From positions 1,736,001 to 1,800,000 of the forward strand of contig NZ_FNSR01000002.1 of the NCBI RefSeq assembly GCF_900104845.1: DNA of 64,000 bases. The letters run 5' to 3'. A program made the translations under genes and the position numbers. Below the pieces are notes generated by a model. That model was not told the origin of the DNA. It searched no databases and saw only the letters and a list, made by a program, of their open reading frames with translations. Origin of the DNA: Paraburkholderia caballeronis (lineage in GTDB: Bacteria; Pseudomonadota; Gammaproteobacteria; Burkholderiales; Burkholderiaceae). Every line of letters starts with the position of its first letter. Position 1 is the first letter of the stretch. This document shows, piece after piece, positions 1 to 9,973 of the stretch.

Positions 1-1
1 A

Positions 2-790
2 AACGTTGGCCAGCAGGACCCGCTTCCCGACACCGTCGCGTCCGGGAACGCGGCGGCGGGTTCGCAGGCCGCTTCGGCCACGGCCGCCAGCGGCGCAACC
101 GCCGCACAGCCGGCGACGGACGCGGCTGCGCAGCCGGCCCGGCCGGTCACGAAGGTGGTTACGAAAACGGTGTGGTATCGCGTGCGGCGCGGCGACACGC
201 TCGCGCGGATCGCGCAGAAGCACGGCTGCTCGGTGAAGGATCTGCAGGCGTGGAACCGGCTGAAGCCGTCGAGCCGGCTGCGCAACGGCCAGTCGCTGAA
301 GATCGTGTCGAAGCAGACGGTTACGGTCACGGCCTCGGAGCCGGGCGCTGCGCAGTCGTCCAGCGAGAGCGCGTCCGAGACCCGCGAGGTCAAGGCGGGC
401 GTCGCGCGCCATGCGAACAGCGTGCAGCTTGCCTGGCCCGCGCAGGGCCATGTGATCGAGCCGTTCCAGCCGGGCGAGACGCGCGGCATCGAGATCGCCG
501 GCAAGGAAGGCGACCCGGTGCTCGCGGCCGCCGACGGCCGCGTGATGTACGCCGGCACCGGGCTCAACGAGTACGGCAGTCTGATCATCGTCCAGCACAA
601 CAAGGACTTCCTGACCGCGTATTCGCACAACCGGCGGCTGCTGGTGAAGACCGGCGACGTCGTCCGCCAGGGGCAGCAGATCGCCGAGATGGGCAGCGAG
701 AACAACTCGCGCGTCGCGGTGCTGTTCGAACTGCGCCGCGACGGCAAGCCGATCGATCCGATGCCGTACCTGCCGCAGCCCAACGGTTGA
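2..790 (+). CDS. nlpD: NlpD-like LysM/M23 murein hydrolase activator (5' end cut by window)
   Basis: The reading frame is open from the left edge, so the N-terminus and any lipoprotein signal lie outside the window. An Ala/Thr/Pro-rich linker is followed by a LysM domain (WYRVRRGDTLARIAQKHGCS onward), a second linker and a C-terminal LytM/M23 fold ending in PYLPQ. The M23 zinc site is degenerate: the first metal-binding motif reads RGIEIAG and the usual HFE motif reads LFELR, so the metal histidine is lost. This is known for NlpD-type proteins, which activate the division amidase AmiC rather than cut peptidoglycan themselves. That role is inferred here. The protein would act in the periplasm at the septum. 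Confidence 0.88.
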   Translation, partial: NVGQQDPLPDTVASGNAAAGSQAASATAASGATAAQPATDAAAQPARPVTKVVTKTVWYRVRRGDTLARIAQKHGCSVKDLQAWNRLKPSSRLRNGQSLKIVSKQTVTVTASEPGAAQSSSESASETREVKAGVARHANSVQLAWPAQGHVIEPFQPGETRGIEIAGKEGDPVLAAADGRVMYAGTGLNEYGSLIIVQHNKDFLTAYSHNRRLLVKTGDVVRQGQQIAEMGSENNSRVAVLFELRRDGKPIDPMPYLPQPNG

Positions 791-823
791 CCGGACCGGC
801 TGCACCGGCCTGATTCCCGACGT

Positions 824-862
824 AAAAAAGCCTCCCGCGCGACAGACATCGCGCCGGGAGGC
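824..862 (-). terminator. Rho-independent terminator of the prp operon
   Basis: A hairpin with arms of about 11-12 bp (one bulge) lies at 830-862 and is preceded on the plus strand by six A residues. Read on the minus strand this is a GC-rich stem followed by a U-run, as expected 3' of prpF. On the plus strand the stem is not followed by T residues, so it is a weaker stop for nlpD. Confidence 0.7.
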
Positions 863-936
863 GTCGTTGCGTGCGGGGCCGGCGACCGGATGAGGGGGCG
901 GCGGGCGGCACACCTCGCCGTGCGCCGCCCGCGGAA

Positions 937-2127
937 TCAGAACGAATCGCCCGGCACGCGAATCCAGCCTTCCATCAGCACGCGCGCGCTGCGGCTCATG
1001 ATCGCCTTCGTGACGGTCCATTCGCCGTCGACGTTGCGCGCCTCTGCGCCGACCCGCAGCGTGCCCGACGGATGGCCGAAACGCACTGCGTTGCGCTCGC
1101 CGCCGCCGGCCGCGAGGTTCACCAGCGTGTCCGGCACGGCCGCCGCCGTCGCGATCGCGACGGCCGCCGTCCCCATCATCGCGTGGTGCAGCTTGCCCAT
1201 CGACATCGCGCGCACCAGCACGTCCACGTCGCCCGCGCCGATGGCCTTGCCGCTCGACGCGACGTAATCGGCCGGCCGCGCGACGAACGCGACCTTCGGC
1301 GTGTGCTGGCGCGTCTCGATCTCTTCGAGCTTCGCGATCAGCCCCATCCGCAGCGCGCCGTGTGCGCGGATCGTCTCGAACTTCTTCAGCGCGGCCGGAT
1401 CGCCGTTGATCGCGTCCTGCAACTCGGTGCCGGTGTAGCCGATCGCGTCCGCGTTCACGAAGATCGTCGGGATGCCCGCGTTGATCATCGTCGCCTTCAG
1501 CGTGCCGACGCCCGGCACTTCGAGATCGTCGACGAGGTGGCCGGTCGGGAACATCGAGCCGCCCGCGCCTTCCTCCTCGGCGGCCGGGTCCATGAATTCC
1601 AGTTGCACTTCGGCGGCCGGGAACGTGACGCCGTCCAGCTCGAAGTCGCCGGTTTCCTGCACCGCGCCGTTCGTGACCGGCACGTGCGCGACGATCGTCT
1701 TGCCGATGTTCGCCTGCCAGATCCGCACGGTGGCGATGCCGTTGTCCGGCACGCGCTCCGGATCGACGAGGCCGCCCGAAATCGCGAACGGCCCGACCGC
1801 GGCGGAGAGGTTGCCGCAGTTGCCGCTCCAGTCGACGAACGCCTTGTCGATCGACACCTGGCCGAACAGGTAATCGACGTCGTGGCCGGGCCGGCTGCTC
1901 TTCGCGACGATCACGGTCTTGCTGGTGCTCGACGTCGCGCCGCCCATGCCGTCGGTCTGCTTGCCGTACGGGTCGGGGCTGCCGATCACGCGCAGCAGCA
2001 GCGCGTCGCGCGCGGCGCCCGGTTGCCTCGCGGCTTCGGGCAGGTCCTGGAGGCGGAAGAACACGCCTTTGCTGGTGCCGCCGCGCATGTACGTGGCGGG
2101 AATCCTGATTTGCGGTACGTGGGCCAT
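937..2127 (-). CDS. prpF: 2-methylaconitate cis-trans isomerase PrpF
   Basis: PrpF isomerises the trans-2-methylaconitate made by AcnD to the cis form, in the cytoplasmic 2-methylcitrate cycle of propionate breakdown. The 396-residue length is normal. Visible motifs are the N-terminal RGGTSKGVFF signature, Lys70 in a TSSTSKT segment and Cys104 in SGNCGNLS, which correspond to the Lys/Cys catalytic pair reported for Shewanella PrpF. It is the last gene of the minus-strand operon, 79 bases after acnD, and is followed by an intrinsic terminator. The start is an ATG that gives the usual family N-terminus. Confidence 0.95.
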   Translation of the reverse strand: MAHVPQIRIPATYMRGGTSKGVFFRLQDLPEAARQPGAARDALLLRVIGSPDPYGKQTDGMGGATSSTSKTVIVAKSSRPGHDVDYLFGQVSIDKAFVDWSGNCGNLSAAVGPFAISGGLVDPERVPDNGIATVRIWQANIGKTIVAHVPVTNGAVQETGDFELDGVTFPAAEVQLEFMDPAAEEEGAGGSMFPTGHLVDDLEVPGVGTLKATMINAGIPTIFVNADAIGYTGTELQDAINGDPAALKKFETIRAHGALRMGLIAKLEEIETRQHTPKVAFVARPADYVASSGKAIGAGDVDVLVRAMSMGKLHHAMMGTAAVAIATAAAVPDTLVNLAAGGGERNAVRFGHPSGTLRVGAEARNVDGEWTVTKAIMSRSARVLMEGWIRVPGDSF

Positions 2128-2206
2128 GATGAGCGGTGTGTCCTGATGGAGCGCGGGCGGCCTCTCTCGACGCCGCCCGCATGGAGCTAACGATAATCCG
2201 GCGCGT

Positions 2207-4804
2207 TCAGGCGGCGGACTTCGACGATTCGAGGAAGTCCTGCGCGAAGCGTTGCAGCACGCCGCCCGCTTCGTAGATCGACACTTCCTCGGCCGTGTCG
2301 AGCCGGCACGTGACCGGCACTTCCAGACGCTCGCCGTTGCGCCGGTGGATCACGAGCGTCAGGTCCGCGCGCGGCTTGCGCTCGCCGGCGACGTCGTAGG
2401 TTTCGGTGCCGTCGAGGCCGAGCGTCAGCCGGTTCGTGCCGGGCTTGAATTCGAGCGGCAGCACGCCCATGCCGATCAGGTTCGTGCGGTGAATCCGCTC
2501 GAAGCCTTCCGCGACGATCGCCTCGACGCCCGCGAGCCGCACGCCCTTCGCGGCCCAGTCGCGCGACGACCCCTGGCCGTAGTCCGCGCCCGCGACGATG
2601 ATGAGCGGCTGGCGGCGCTCCATGTACGTCTCGATCGCCTCCCACATCCGCGTGACCTTGCCTTCCGGTTCGATCCGCGCGAGCGAGCCTTTTTTCACCT
2701 CGCCGTCCACGACCGCCATCTCGTTCACGAGCGTCGGGTTCGCGAACGTCGCGCGCTGCGCGGTCAGATGGTCGCCGCGGTGCGTCGCGTACGAATTGAA
2801 GTCCTCTTCCGGCAGGCCCATTTTCGCGAGATATTCGCCGGCCGCGCTGTCCAGCAGGATCGCGTTCGACGGCGACAGGTGGTCGGTCGTGATGTTGTCG
2901 CCGAGCACCGCGAGCGGCCGCAGCCCGGACAGCGTGCGCTCGCCGGCGAGCGCGCCTTCCCAGTACGGCGGACGGCGAATGTACGTGCTCTGCGGACGCC
3001 AGTCGTACAGCGGCGTCGTGGTCTCGCCGCTTGCCGCGCTGGCCGCGAACATCGGCTCGTAGACGCGGCGGAACTGCTCGGGCTTCACGCTCTGCGCGAC
3101 GATCGCGTCGATTTCGTCGTCGCCCGGCCAGATGTCCTTCAGATAGACCGGCTGGCCGTTCGCGTCGGTGCCGAGCGCGTCGCGCTCGATGTCGAAGCGG
3201 ATCGTGCCGGCGATCGCATACGCGACGACGAGCGGCGGCGACGCGAGGAACGCCTGTTTCGCATACGGATGGATGCGGCCGTCGAAGTTGCGGTTGCCGG
3301 ACAGCACGGCGGTCGCGTACAGGTCGCGCTCGACGATCTCCTTCTGGATGACCGGATCGAGCGCGCCGGACATGCCGTTGCAGGTCGTGCACGCGAACGC
3401 GACGATGCCGAAGCCGAGCTGTTCGAGTTCGGGCAGCAGTTTCGCGTCTTCGAGGTACAGCTCCACGGCCTTCGATCCCGGCGCGAGCGATGACTTCACC
3501 CACGGCTTGCGCGTCAGGCCGCGCGCGTTCGCGTTGCGCGCGAGCAGCGCCGCCGCGATCACGTTGCGCGGGTTGCTGGTGTTCGTGCAACTGGTGATCG
3601 CCGCGATGATGACCGCGCCGTCGGGCATCTGGCCCGGCACGTCGTCCCACGGGCCGGCGATGCCGCGCGCGGCGAGGTCCGACGTCGGCAGCCGGCGATG
3701 CGGGTTCGACGGACCGGCCATGTTGCGCACGACGCTCGACAGGTCGAACGTCAGCGTGCGCTCGTATTGCGCGTCGGCAAGCGAATCGGCCCACAGGCCC
3801 GCCGCTTTCGCGTAGGTCTCGACGAGCTTCACCTGTTCGTCGTCGCGGCCGGTCAGGCGCAGATAGTCGATCGTCTGGCCGTCGATGAAGAACATCGCGG
3901 CGGTCGCGCCGTATTCCGGCGCCATGTTCGAGATCGTCGCGCGGTCGCCGAGCGTGAGGCTCGACGCGCCAACGCCGCGAAATTCGAGGTACGCGCCGAC
4001 GACTTTTTCCTTGCGCAAAAACTCGGTCAGCGCGAGCACGACGTCGGTCGCGGTGATGCCGGGCTGGCGGCGGCCGGTCAGCTCGACGCCGACGATGTCC
4101 GGCAGGCGCATCCACGACGCGCGGCCGAGCATCACGTTCTCCGCTTCGAGGCCGCCGACGCCCACCGCGATCACGCCGAGCGCATCGACGTGCGGCGTGT
4201 GGCTGTCGGTGCCGACGCAGGTGTCCGGATACGCGACGCCATCGCCGACCTGGATCACCGGCGACATCTTCTCCAGATTGATCTGATGCATGATCCCGTT
4301 GCCCGGCGGGATCACGTCCACGTTGCGGAATGCCTTCTTCGTCCAGTTGATGAAGTCGAAGCGGTCCTCGTTGCGGCGGTCCTCGATCGCGCGGTTCTTC
4401 GCGAATGCGTCCGGGTCGAAGCCGCCGCATTCGACGGCGAGCGAGTGATCGACGATCAGTTGCACCGGCACGACCGGGTTCACCTTCGCGGGATCGCCGC
4501 CCTGCGACGCGATCGCGTCGCGCAGGCCGGCGAGATCGACGAGCGCGGTCTGGCCGAGGATGTCGTGGCAGACGACGCGCGCGGGGAACCACGGAAAGTC
4601 GAGGTCGCGGCGGCGCTCGATCAGTTGCGTGAGCGACGCGGTCAGCGTCTGCGGATCGCAGCGGCGCACGAGGTTTTCGGCCAGCACGCGGGACGTGTAC
4701 GGCAGCGTGTCGTATGCGCCGGGGCGGATCGCATCGACGGCGGCACGCGCGTCGAAATAGTCGAGACGCGTGCCGGGAAGAGGTTTGCGGTATTGGGTAT
4801 TCAT
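2207..4804 (-). CDS. acnD: Fe/S-dependent 2-methylisocitrate dehydratase AcnD
   Basis: This aconitase-family enzyme dehydrates 2-methylcitrate to 2-methylaconitate and replaces PrpD in the 2-methylcitrate cycle. The 4Fe-4S ligands are seen as TSCTNTSNP and ACTTCNGMSG, and the C-terminal swivel domain contains the YGQGSSRDWAAKG motif. The ATG at 4804 gives 865 residues. A TTG 39 bases upstream is also open in frame but adds a non-family extension, and neither start has a clear Shine-Dalgarno site. It sits 76 bases after prpC and 79 before prpF. The obligatory partner prpF next door identifies it as AcnD rather than AcnA. Confidence 0.95.
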   Translation of the reverse strand: MNTQYRKPLPGTRLDYFDARAAVDAIRPGAYDTLPYTSRVLAENLVRRCDPQTLTASLTQLIERRRDLDFPWFPARVVCHDILGQTALVDLAGLRDAIASQGGDPAKVNPVVPVQLIVDHSLAVECGGFDPDAFAKNRAIEDRRNEDRFDFINWTKKAFRNVDVIPPGNGIMHQINLEKMSPVIQVGDGVAYPDTCVGTDSHTPHVDALGVIAVGVGGLEAENVMLGRASWMRLPDIVGVELTGRRQPGITATDVVLALTEFLRKEKVVGAYLEFRGVGASSLTLGDRATISNMAPEYGATAAMFFIDGQTIDYLRLTGRDDEQVKLVETYAKAAGLWADSLADAQYERTLTFDLSSVVRNMAGPSNPHRRLPTSDLAARGIAGPWDDVPGQMPDGAVIIAAITSCTNTSNPRNVIAAALLARNANARGLTRKPWVKSSLAPGSKAVELYLEDAKLLPELEQLGFGIVAFACTTCNGMSGALDPVIQKEIVERDLYATAVLSGNRNFDGRIHPYAKQAFLASPPLVVAYAIAGTIRFDIERDALGTDANGQPVYLKDIWPGDDEIDAIVAQSVKPEQFRRVYEPMFAASAASGETTTPLYDWRPQSTYIRRPPYWEGALAGERTLSGLRPLAVLGDNITTDHLSPSNAILLDSAAGEYLAKMGLPEEDFNSYATHRGDHLTAQRATFANPTLVNEMAVVDGEVKKGSLARIEPEGKVTRMWEAIETYMERRQPLIIVAGADYGQGSSRDWAAKGVRLAGVEAIVAEGFERIHRTNLIGMGVLPLEFKPGTNRLTLGLDGTETYDVAGERKPRADLTLVIHRRNGERLEVPVTCRLDTAEEVSIYEAGGVLQRFAQDFLESSKSAA

Positions 4805-4880
4805 GGGGCGGAGCGGATAGGGATCGCGTAATGATACGGTCAACGGGACGCGCGCGGCATCGGGCGCGCCCCGGTTGCCG

Positions 4881-6047
4881 TCAACGCTTCCCGATCGGCA
4901 CGAACTTCAGGTTTTCCGGTCCGGTGTAGTTTGCGCTGGGCCGGATGATCTTGTTGTCGACACGCTGCTCGATGATGTGCGCGGCCCAGCCGGCGGTGCG
5001 CGAGATCACGAAGATCGGCGTGAACATCGCGGTCGGCACGCCCATCATGTGGTACGACACCGCGCTGAACCAGTCCAGATTCGGGAACATCTTCTTCGCG
5101 TCCCACATCACCGCTTCGAGGCGTTCCGCGACGTCGAACAGCTTCGTGTTCGACTGCTCCTTCGACAGCTTCTTCGCGACGTCCTTGATGACCTTGTTGC
5201 GCGGGTCCGAGATCGTGTAGACCGGGTGGCCGAAGCCGATCACCACTTCCTTGCGCTCGACGCGCGCGCGGATGTCCGCCTCGGCGTCGTCGGGCGTTTC
5301 GTAGCGCGACTGCACCTCGAACGCGACCTCGTTCGCGCCGCCGTGCTTCGGGCCGCGCAGCGCGCCGATCGCGCCGGTGATCGCGGAATACAGGTCCGAA
5401 CCCGTGCCGGCGATCACGCGCGCGGTGAACGTCGATGCGTTGAACTCGTGTTCCGCGTACAGGTTCAGCGACACGTGCATCGCATCGACCCACGACTTCG
5501 ACGGTGTTTCGCCGTGCAGCAGATGCAGGAAATGGCCGCCGATCGAGTCGTCGTCGGTCTCGACTTCGATGCGTCTGCCGTTGTGCGAGTAGTGATACCA
5601 GTAGAGCAGCATCGAGCCGAGCGAGGCCATCAGGCGGTCGGCGATGTCGCGCGCGCCGGGCAGGTTGTGATCGTCCTTCTCGGGCAGCACGGTGCCGAGG
5701 ACGGACACGCCGGTGCGCATCACGTCCATCGGATGCGCGGACGCGGGCACCCATTCGAGCGCGGCCTTCACGTTGGCGGGCAGGCCGCGCAAAGCCTTGA
5801 GCTTGATCTTGTAGGCGGCGAGTTCGGCGGCGTTCGGCAGCTTGCCGTGCACCAGCAGGTGGGCGATTTCCTCGAATTCGCAGTTGCCGGCGAGATCGAG
5901 GATGTCGTAGCCGCGGTAGTGCAGGTCGTTGCCGGTGCGCCCGACCGTGCACAGCGCGGTGTTGCCGGCGGTCACGCCGGACAGCGCGACCGATTTTTTC
6001 GGTTTGAACGCGCCTGCGGCCGGGGTGCTGTTGTCTGCTTCGCTCAT
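4881..6047 (-). CDS. prpC: 2-methylcitrate synthase PrpC
   Basis: PrpC condenses propionyl-CoA with oxaloacetate, the first committed step of the 2-methylcitrate cycle. The 388-residue protein has the citrate synthase fold, with the substrate-contacting histidine segments [10 protein letters not shown] and GFGHPVY. The frame is open further upstream, but the ATG at 6047 begins the recognisable sequence MSEADNSTP. Only 29 bases separate it from prpB upstream, so the two are surely co-transcribed. Its operon partners make it a methylcitrate rather than a housekeeping citrate synthase. Confidence 0.95.
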   Translation of the reverse strand: MSEADNSTPAAGAFKPKKSVALSGVTAGNTALCTVGRTGNDLHYRGYDILDLAGNCEFEEIAHLLVHGKLPNAAELAAYKIKLKALRGLPANVKAALEWVPASAHPMDVMRTGVSVLGTVLPEKDDHNLPGARDIADRLMASLGSMLLYWYHYSHNGRRIEVETDDDSIGGHFLHLLHGETPSKSWVDAMHVSLNLYAEHEFNASTFTARVIAGTGSDLYSAITGAIGALRGPKHGGANEVAFEVQSRYETPDDAEADIRARVERKEVVIGFGHPVYTISDPRNKVIKDVAKKLSKEQSNTKLFDVAERLEAVMWDAKKMFPNLDWFSAVSYHMMGVPTAMFTPIFVISRTAGWAAHIIEQRVDNKIIRPSANYTGPENLKFVPIGKR

Positions 6048-6076
6048 GATGTTGTCGTCCTCTTTATCTCTCTGGT

Positions 6077-6967
6077 TTATTTCTTCGCGGCGAACAGCGC
6101 GTCGAGCTTGTCTTCGTACGCGTGATAGCCGAGGTACCGGTACAGATCCTCGCGCGTCTGCATCGTCGGGACCGCCGCCTTCTGCGTGCCGTCGCGCCGC
6201 ACCGTCTCGTAGAAGTTCAGCGCCGCCGCGTTCATCGCGCGATACGCGCCGCAGCAATACAGCGCGATGTCCACGTTCGCGTCGCGCAGCTCGTCGACGG
6301 TGAAGAACGGCGTCGAGCCGAACTCGGTCAGGTTCGCGAGGATCGGCACCTTCACCGCCGCCTTGAAGCGGCGATAGTCGTCGAGCGATTTCATCGCTTC
6401 CGGGAAGATCATGTCCGCGCCGGCCTCGACATACGCGACCGCGCGTTCGATCGCCGCGTCCAGCCCTTCGGACGCCGCCGCGTCGGTGCGAGCCATGATA
6501 ACGAACTGATCGTCGGTGCGTGCATCGACGGCGGCCTTCACGCGATCGACCATCTCGTCCGCTGGCACGACTTCCTTGCCCGGCCGGTGGCCGCAGCGTT
6601 TCTGGCCGACCTGGTCTTCGAGGTGGACCGCCGCGACGCCGGCCTTGATGAACGAGCGGATCGTGCGCGCGATGTTGAATGCGCCGCCCCAGCCGGTATC
6701 GATGTCGACGAGGAGCGGCAGGCCGGTCGCGTCGGTGATGCGGCGCGCGTCGGTCAGCACGTCGTCCATCGTGCTGATGCCGAGGTCGGGGATGCCGAGC
6801 GAGTTCGCGGCGACGCCGCCGCCCGACAGATAAACGGCCTTGAAGCCGGTGGCTTCGGCGAGTTTCGCCGCGTAGGCGGTGATCGCGCCGACGACCTGCA
6901 ACGGCTGCTCGGCGGCGACGGCCGCGCGGAATTTCGCGCCGGCGCTTGCGGGGGTTTTGCTGTTCAT
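6077..6967 (-). CDS. prpB: 2-methylisocitrate lyase PrpB
   Basis: PrpB cleaves 2-methylisocitrate to pyruvate and succinate in the last step of the cycle. The 296-residue protein belongs to the ICL/PEPM family and carries the catalytic loop KRCGH (KKCGH in most homologues) and the metal-binding segment DIDTGWGG. It is the first gene of the operon. The ATG at 6967 is preceded by a GGAG about nine bases upstream and lies roughly 20 bases after the predicted sigma-54 start site. An in-frame extension upstream runs through the promoter and is not real. Confidence 0.96.
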   Translation of the reverse strand: MNSKTPASAGAKFRAAVAAEQPLQVVGAITAYAAKLAEATGFKAVYLSGGGVAANSLGIPDLGISTMDDVLTDARRITDATGLPLLVDIDTGWGGAFNIARTIRSFIKAGVAAVHLEDQVGQKRCGHRPGKEVVPADEMVDRVKAAVDARTDDQFVIMARTDAAASEGLDAAIERAVAYVEAGADMIFPEAMKSLDDYRRFKAAVKVPILANLTEFGSTPFFTVDELRDANVDIALYCCGAYRAMNAAALNFYETVRRDGTQKAAVPTMQTREDLYRYLGYHAYEDKLDALFAAKK

Positions 6968-6999
6968 GCGTGTGTCTCCGATGAAGTCGGGACGTCTTT

Positions 7000-7015
7000 T
7001 GCAGGGAGCGTGCCA
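7000..7015 (-). promoter_or_regulatory. Sigma-54 (-24/-12) promoter of prpBC-acnD-prpF
   Basis: The minus strand reads TGGCACG, four bases, then CTGCA. This matches the RpoN consensus TGGCACG-N4-TTGCA with one mismatch, and the GG and GC dinucleotides are correctly spaced. Transcription would start near 6989, about 20 bases before the prpB ATG. The neighbouring prpR gene encodes a sigma-54 activator, which makes the assignment strong. Confidence 0.85.
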
Positions 7016-7076
7016 GTTGCGGACGGCGGCGCTAACGCGTTGATTTCGCATCGGATCGCGGCGGGGAGGGATCCTG

Positions 7077-7128
7077 TGAAATTGCATTTTTGTTTCATTG
7101 AGGAAATTACGATTTCAAAAATGAAATC
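7077..7128. promoter_or_regulatory. Probable PrpR enhancer sites (TTTCA/TGAAA dyads)
   Basis: Two inverted repeats lie 60-115 bases upstream of the sigma-54 promoter. At 7111-7128, GATTTCA and TGAAATC flank AAAA as a perfect 7-bp dyad. At 7077-7097, TGAAA and TTTCA flank an 11-base A/T-rich spacer. The position suits an enhancer-binding protein, and the A/T content stands out from the surroundings. The sites also overlap the prpR promoter region, so autoregulation is possible. Binding by PrpR is inferred. Confidence 0.6.
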
Positions 7129-7173
7129 ACGCGCGGATAATGGCGTTTTCCGCTTCGACCGGGGACGTTCGCC

Positions 7174-9159
7174 ATGAACCGCCTGCCCGCCACCGGCCCG
7201 CGTCCGCGCGTGTGGGCCATCGGCATCAGCCGCCTGCGCGACCTGTTTCGCGACATCGCCGCCGAATACGACGACCGCGCCGACCTGCGGCTCGTGTCGC
7301 GCGGCTACGAACAGGCGGTCGCCGAGATCGCCGCCGCCGGCCCCACGCGGCCGGACGTCGTCGTCGCGGCCGGCTCGAACGGCGCGTATCTGAAGGCGCG
7401 CGTGGACGTGCCGGTGATCCTCGTCGCGCCGACCGGCTTCGACGTGATGCAGGCGCTTGCCCGCGCGCGCCGCGACGCGGACTCCGTCGCGCTCGTCACG
7501 CACGGCGACACGCCGGTCGAGATGCGCCGTTTCGTCAGCGCGTACGGGCTCGACATCGTGTTCGCGTCGTACCAGACCGCGCAGGACGCCGAGGCGTGCG
7601 TGCTCGACCTGCGCGACCGCGGCGTGCGCGCGATCGTCGGGCCGGGCCTCGTCACCGATCTGGCGGCGCGCTTCGGGCTCGCGTCGGTGTTCGTCTATTC
7701 GCGGCCGTCGGTGCGCGCCGCGTTCGACAACGCGCTCGAAATCGTGCAGGCGACGTGGCGCGAGACGCAGCGCCGCCAGCGGCTCGACAGCGTGATCCAG
7801 CATCTGCGCGACGGCGTCGTCGCGCTCGATGCGGCCGGCCGCGTCGAGGCGATCAACCAGCGGCTCGCGGCGGTGCTCGGCGTCGATCCGTCGTCGGCCG
7901 CCGGCCGGCCGCTCGCCGAGCTTGCGCCGGACATCGCGGTCAGCATGCCGGCGGCCGACGGCGAATCGCTGGAGACGGTGCGCGGCGTCAGCTATGTCGT
8001 GCATCGCGGGCCGCTCGTCGACAACGGCGAAACGACCGGCGCGGTGCTGACGTTCCAGGAGTCGCGCGCGGTCGAACGGCTCGACCGCACGCTGCGCTCG
8101 CGTCAGCGCGCGCAGCAGTTCGTCGCGCGCTACCGGCTCGACGACCTGATCGGCGCATGTCCGGAGATCGTGCGCGTGCGGCAGCTGGCGCGGCGCTACG
8201 CGAAGTCCGACGCGACCGTGCTGATTCGCGGCGAAAGCGGCACCGGCAAGGAGATGGTCGCGCAGGGCATCCATCAGGAAAGCGCGCGCCGCGATTTCCC
8301 GTTCGTCGCGATCAACTGCGGCGCGTTTCCGGAGACGCTGCTGGAGAGCGAACTGTTCGGCTACGAGGAAGGCGCGTTCACCGGCGCGCGGCGCGGCGGC
8401 AAGGCGGGGCTGATCGAGGCCGCGCATCGCGGCACGCTGTTTCTCGACGAGATCGGCGAGATGCCGCTGCCGCTGCAAAGCCGGCTGCTGCGCGTGCTGC
8501 AGGAGCGCGAGGTGGTGCGGCTCGGCGCGACCGAGCCGACGCGCGTGGACGTGCGGGTCGTCGCGGCGACGCATCGCGCGCTGACCGACGCGATCGCCGC
8601 CGGCGAGTTTCGCGCGGACCTGTATTACCGGCTGAACATCCTGAACCTCGCGATTCCGCCGCTGCGCGAACGCGGCGCGGACATCCTGCCGCTCGCGGCC
8701 GAACTGCTGGTCCAGGCCGCGCGCCGCGAGCCGCGCGTGGCCGCGCGCGTGCGGACCGTGGACGACGCGGCGCGCGTGCTCGATCCGGTCGGCGAGCCGC
8801 TGCGCTCGCACGACTGGCCGGGCAACGTGCGCGAGTTGCAGAACGTGATCGAGCGGATGGCGGTGGAACTGGCCGATGCCGATGCGCGGCAGATGACGCC
8901 GGACGTGCTGCTGTCGATCGCGCCGGAACTGTTCGAGTCGCCGCGGGTGTCCGCGCAGCGGGCGTTGACGCTGCGCGAGCGCCGCCGTCACGCCGACGCG
9001 GACGAGATCCGCGCGGCGCTCGACGCGTGCGACGGCGATCGCGAGCGCGTCTGCGAACTGCTCGGGATCAGCAAGACGACGTTGTGGCGGCGGTTGAGCG
9101 CGGCGGACGACGGCGCTCCCCGTTCCGTCCGCCGCCCGCGCGACGCGCAGCGCGGTTAG
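7174..9159 (+). CDS. prpR: Sigma-54-dependent propionate catabolism activator PrpR
   Basis: The order of domains is an N-terminal PrpR sensor domain (about 1-190), a PAS domain (about 200-300), a AAA+ sigma-54 interaction domain with Walker A GESGTGKE near residue 353 and the GAFTGA loop near residue 400, and a C-terminal Fis-type helix-turn-helix (about 620-650, ending [11 protein letters not shown]). The family senses 2-methylcitrate and activates the prp operon. The gene is divergent from prpB and shares 206 bases of control DNA containing the sigma-54 promoter and dyads described separately. The length of 661 residues is typical. Confidence 0.95.
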   Translation: MNRLPATGPRPRVWAIGISRLRDLFRDIAAEYDDRADLRLVSRGYEQAVAEIAAAGPTRPDVVVAAGSNGAYLKARVDVPVILVAPTGFDVMQALARARRDADSVALVTHGDTPVEMRRFVSAYGLDIVFASYQTAQDAEACVLDLRDRGVRAIVGPGLVTDLAARFGLASVFVYSRPSVRAAFDNALEIVQATWRETQRRQRLDSVIQHLRDGVVALDAAGRVEAINQRLAAVLGVDPSSAAGRPLAELAPDIAVSMPAADGESLETVRGVSYVVHRGPLVDNGETTGAVLTFQESRAVERLDRTLRSRQRAQQFVARYRLDDLIGACPEIVRVRQLARRYAKSDATVLIRGESGTGKEMVAQGIHQESARRDFPFVAINCGAFPETLLESELFGYEEGAFTGARRGGKAGLIEAAHRGTLFLDEIGEMPLPLQSRLLRVLQEREVVRLGATEPTRVDVRVVAATHRALTDAIAAGEFRADLYYRLNILNLAIPPLRERGADILPLAAELLVQAARREPRVAARVRTVDDAARVLDPVGEPLRSHDWPGNVRELQNVIERMAVELADADARQMTPDVLLSIAPELFESPRVSAQRALTLRERRRHADADEIRAALDACDGDRERVCELLGISKTTLWRRLSAADDGAPRSVRRPRDAQRG

Positions 9160-9196
9160 CGATGCGCAAGCCTGCTGCTCATCCCACGGCAAACCT

Positions 9197-9595
9197 TCAG
9201 TCCGCTTTCACGCCCTGCAGGATCGGCACGAGCTGCGCATGCAGATGCAGCACGTCGGGGCTCGCCTGCAGCAGCGCCTGATAACGTTCGAGGAACGTCG
9301 ACGGCTGCCCGTTCGTCTCGAACAGCGCGATCACGCTTTGCACCGCGCCGATGCGGTCCTCGGCCGTCGAATTTTTCGCGTCGAGCGCCTCGTCGACGTT
9401 CGCGATCACCGTTGACAGCGGCATCAGCCAGCGAAACCCCGACCCGTTGATCAGCACCTGCAGAAAGCCGGCGGCCGTCACCGGCCCGAACTCGCGTTCA
9501 TACGACGCGCGCTCGTGATCGAGGATCGCCTTATGCAGCGTGAGGAGCGGACGGCGGACGTCGTTCAGGAATTGCTTCGCGCGTGCTTCTTTCAT
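9197..9595 (-). CDS. Conserved-looking hypothetical protein
   Basis: This 132-residue soluble, mostly helical protein has no signal peptide, membrane segment or motif I recognise. Codon use (strong GC at third positions) fits real coding DNA, and no better frame overlaps it. It lies convergent to prpR with 37 bases between the two stop codons. No function is proposed. Confidence 0.65.
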   Translation of the reverse strand: MKEARAKQFLNDVRRPLLTLHKAILDHERASYEREFGPVTAAGFLQVLINGSGFRWLMPLSTVIANVDEALDAKNSTAEDRIGAVQSVIALFETNGQPSTFLERYQALLQASPDVLHLHAQLVPILQGVKAD

Positions 9596-9973
9596 CGTGC
9601 GGCTCCGTGGGTGGCGGGAAAGCGCGGGGCGCTTCGGCCTGGTTCCTGGCGGCCGCTTGCGGTTTCTGTCCTGGCGTGCGCGTCGTGCGCCGGCGGCCTG
9701 TCCGGACGATGGTAGCGCATCGATCCGGCTATCGCCGCAGTCGCGTCGTACTGCGTGAGAAATCCTGGCGAACGATGTGCAGATTGCCAGCCTGCGCAGT
9801 CGTCAGCGCGTTGCGGAATGCGGCGCTACAATTTTCCGGCCTCGAACCGGCCGGCCGTGCGTGCAACCCGCGCACGGCCGGCGCATTTGGCATCCAGTGC
9901 GAAACAACCCATGCGACCGATGCTCCATTGGTCGTCCAACACCGACAATAACCCCCACACTCGGAGCCGTTTC
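9596..9973. other. Intergenic leader of the molybdenum hydroxylase operon
   Basis: No gene is seen in these 378 bases. A TACAAT -10-like hexamer at 9828-9833 has no good -35. Just downstream, a perfect 12-bp hairpin (9850-9861 paired with 9871-9882, nine-base loop) would lie at the start of the 5' leader of the operon that begins at 9974. No riboswitch class was recognised. Confidence 0.4.
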
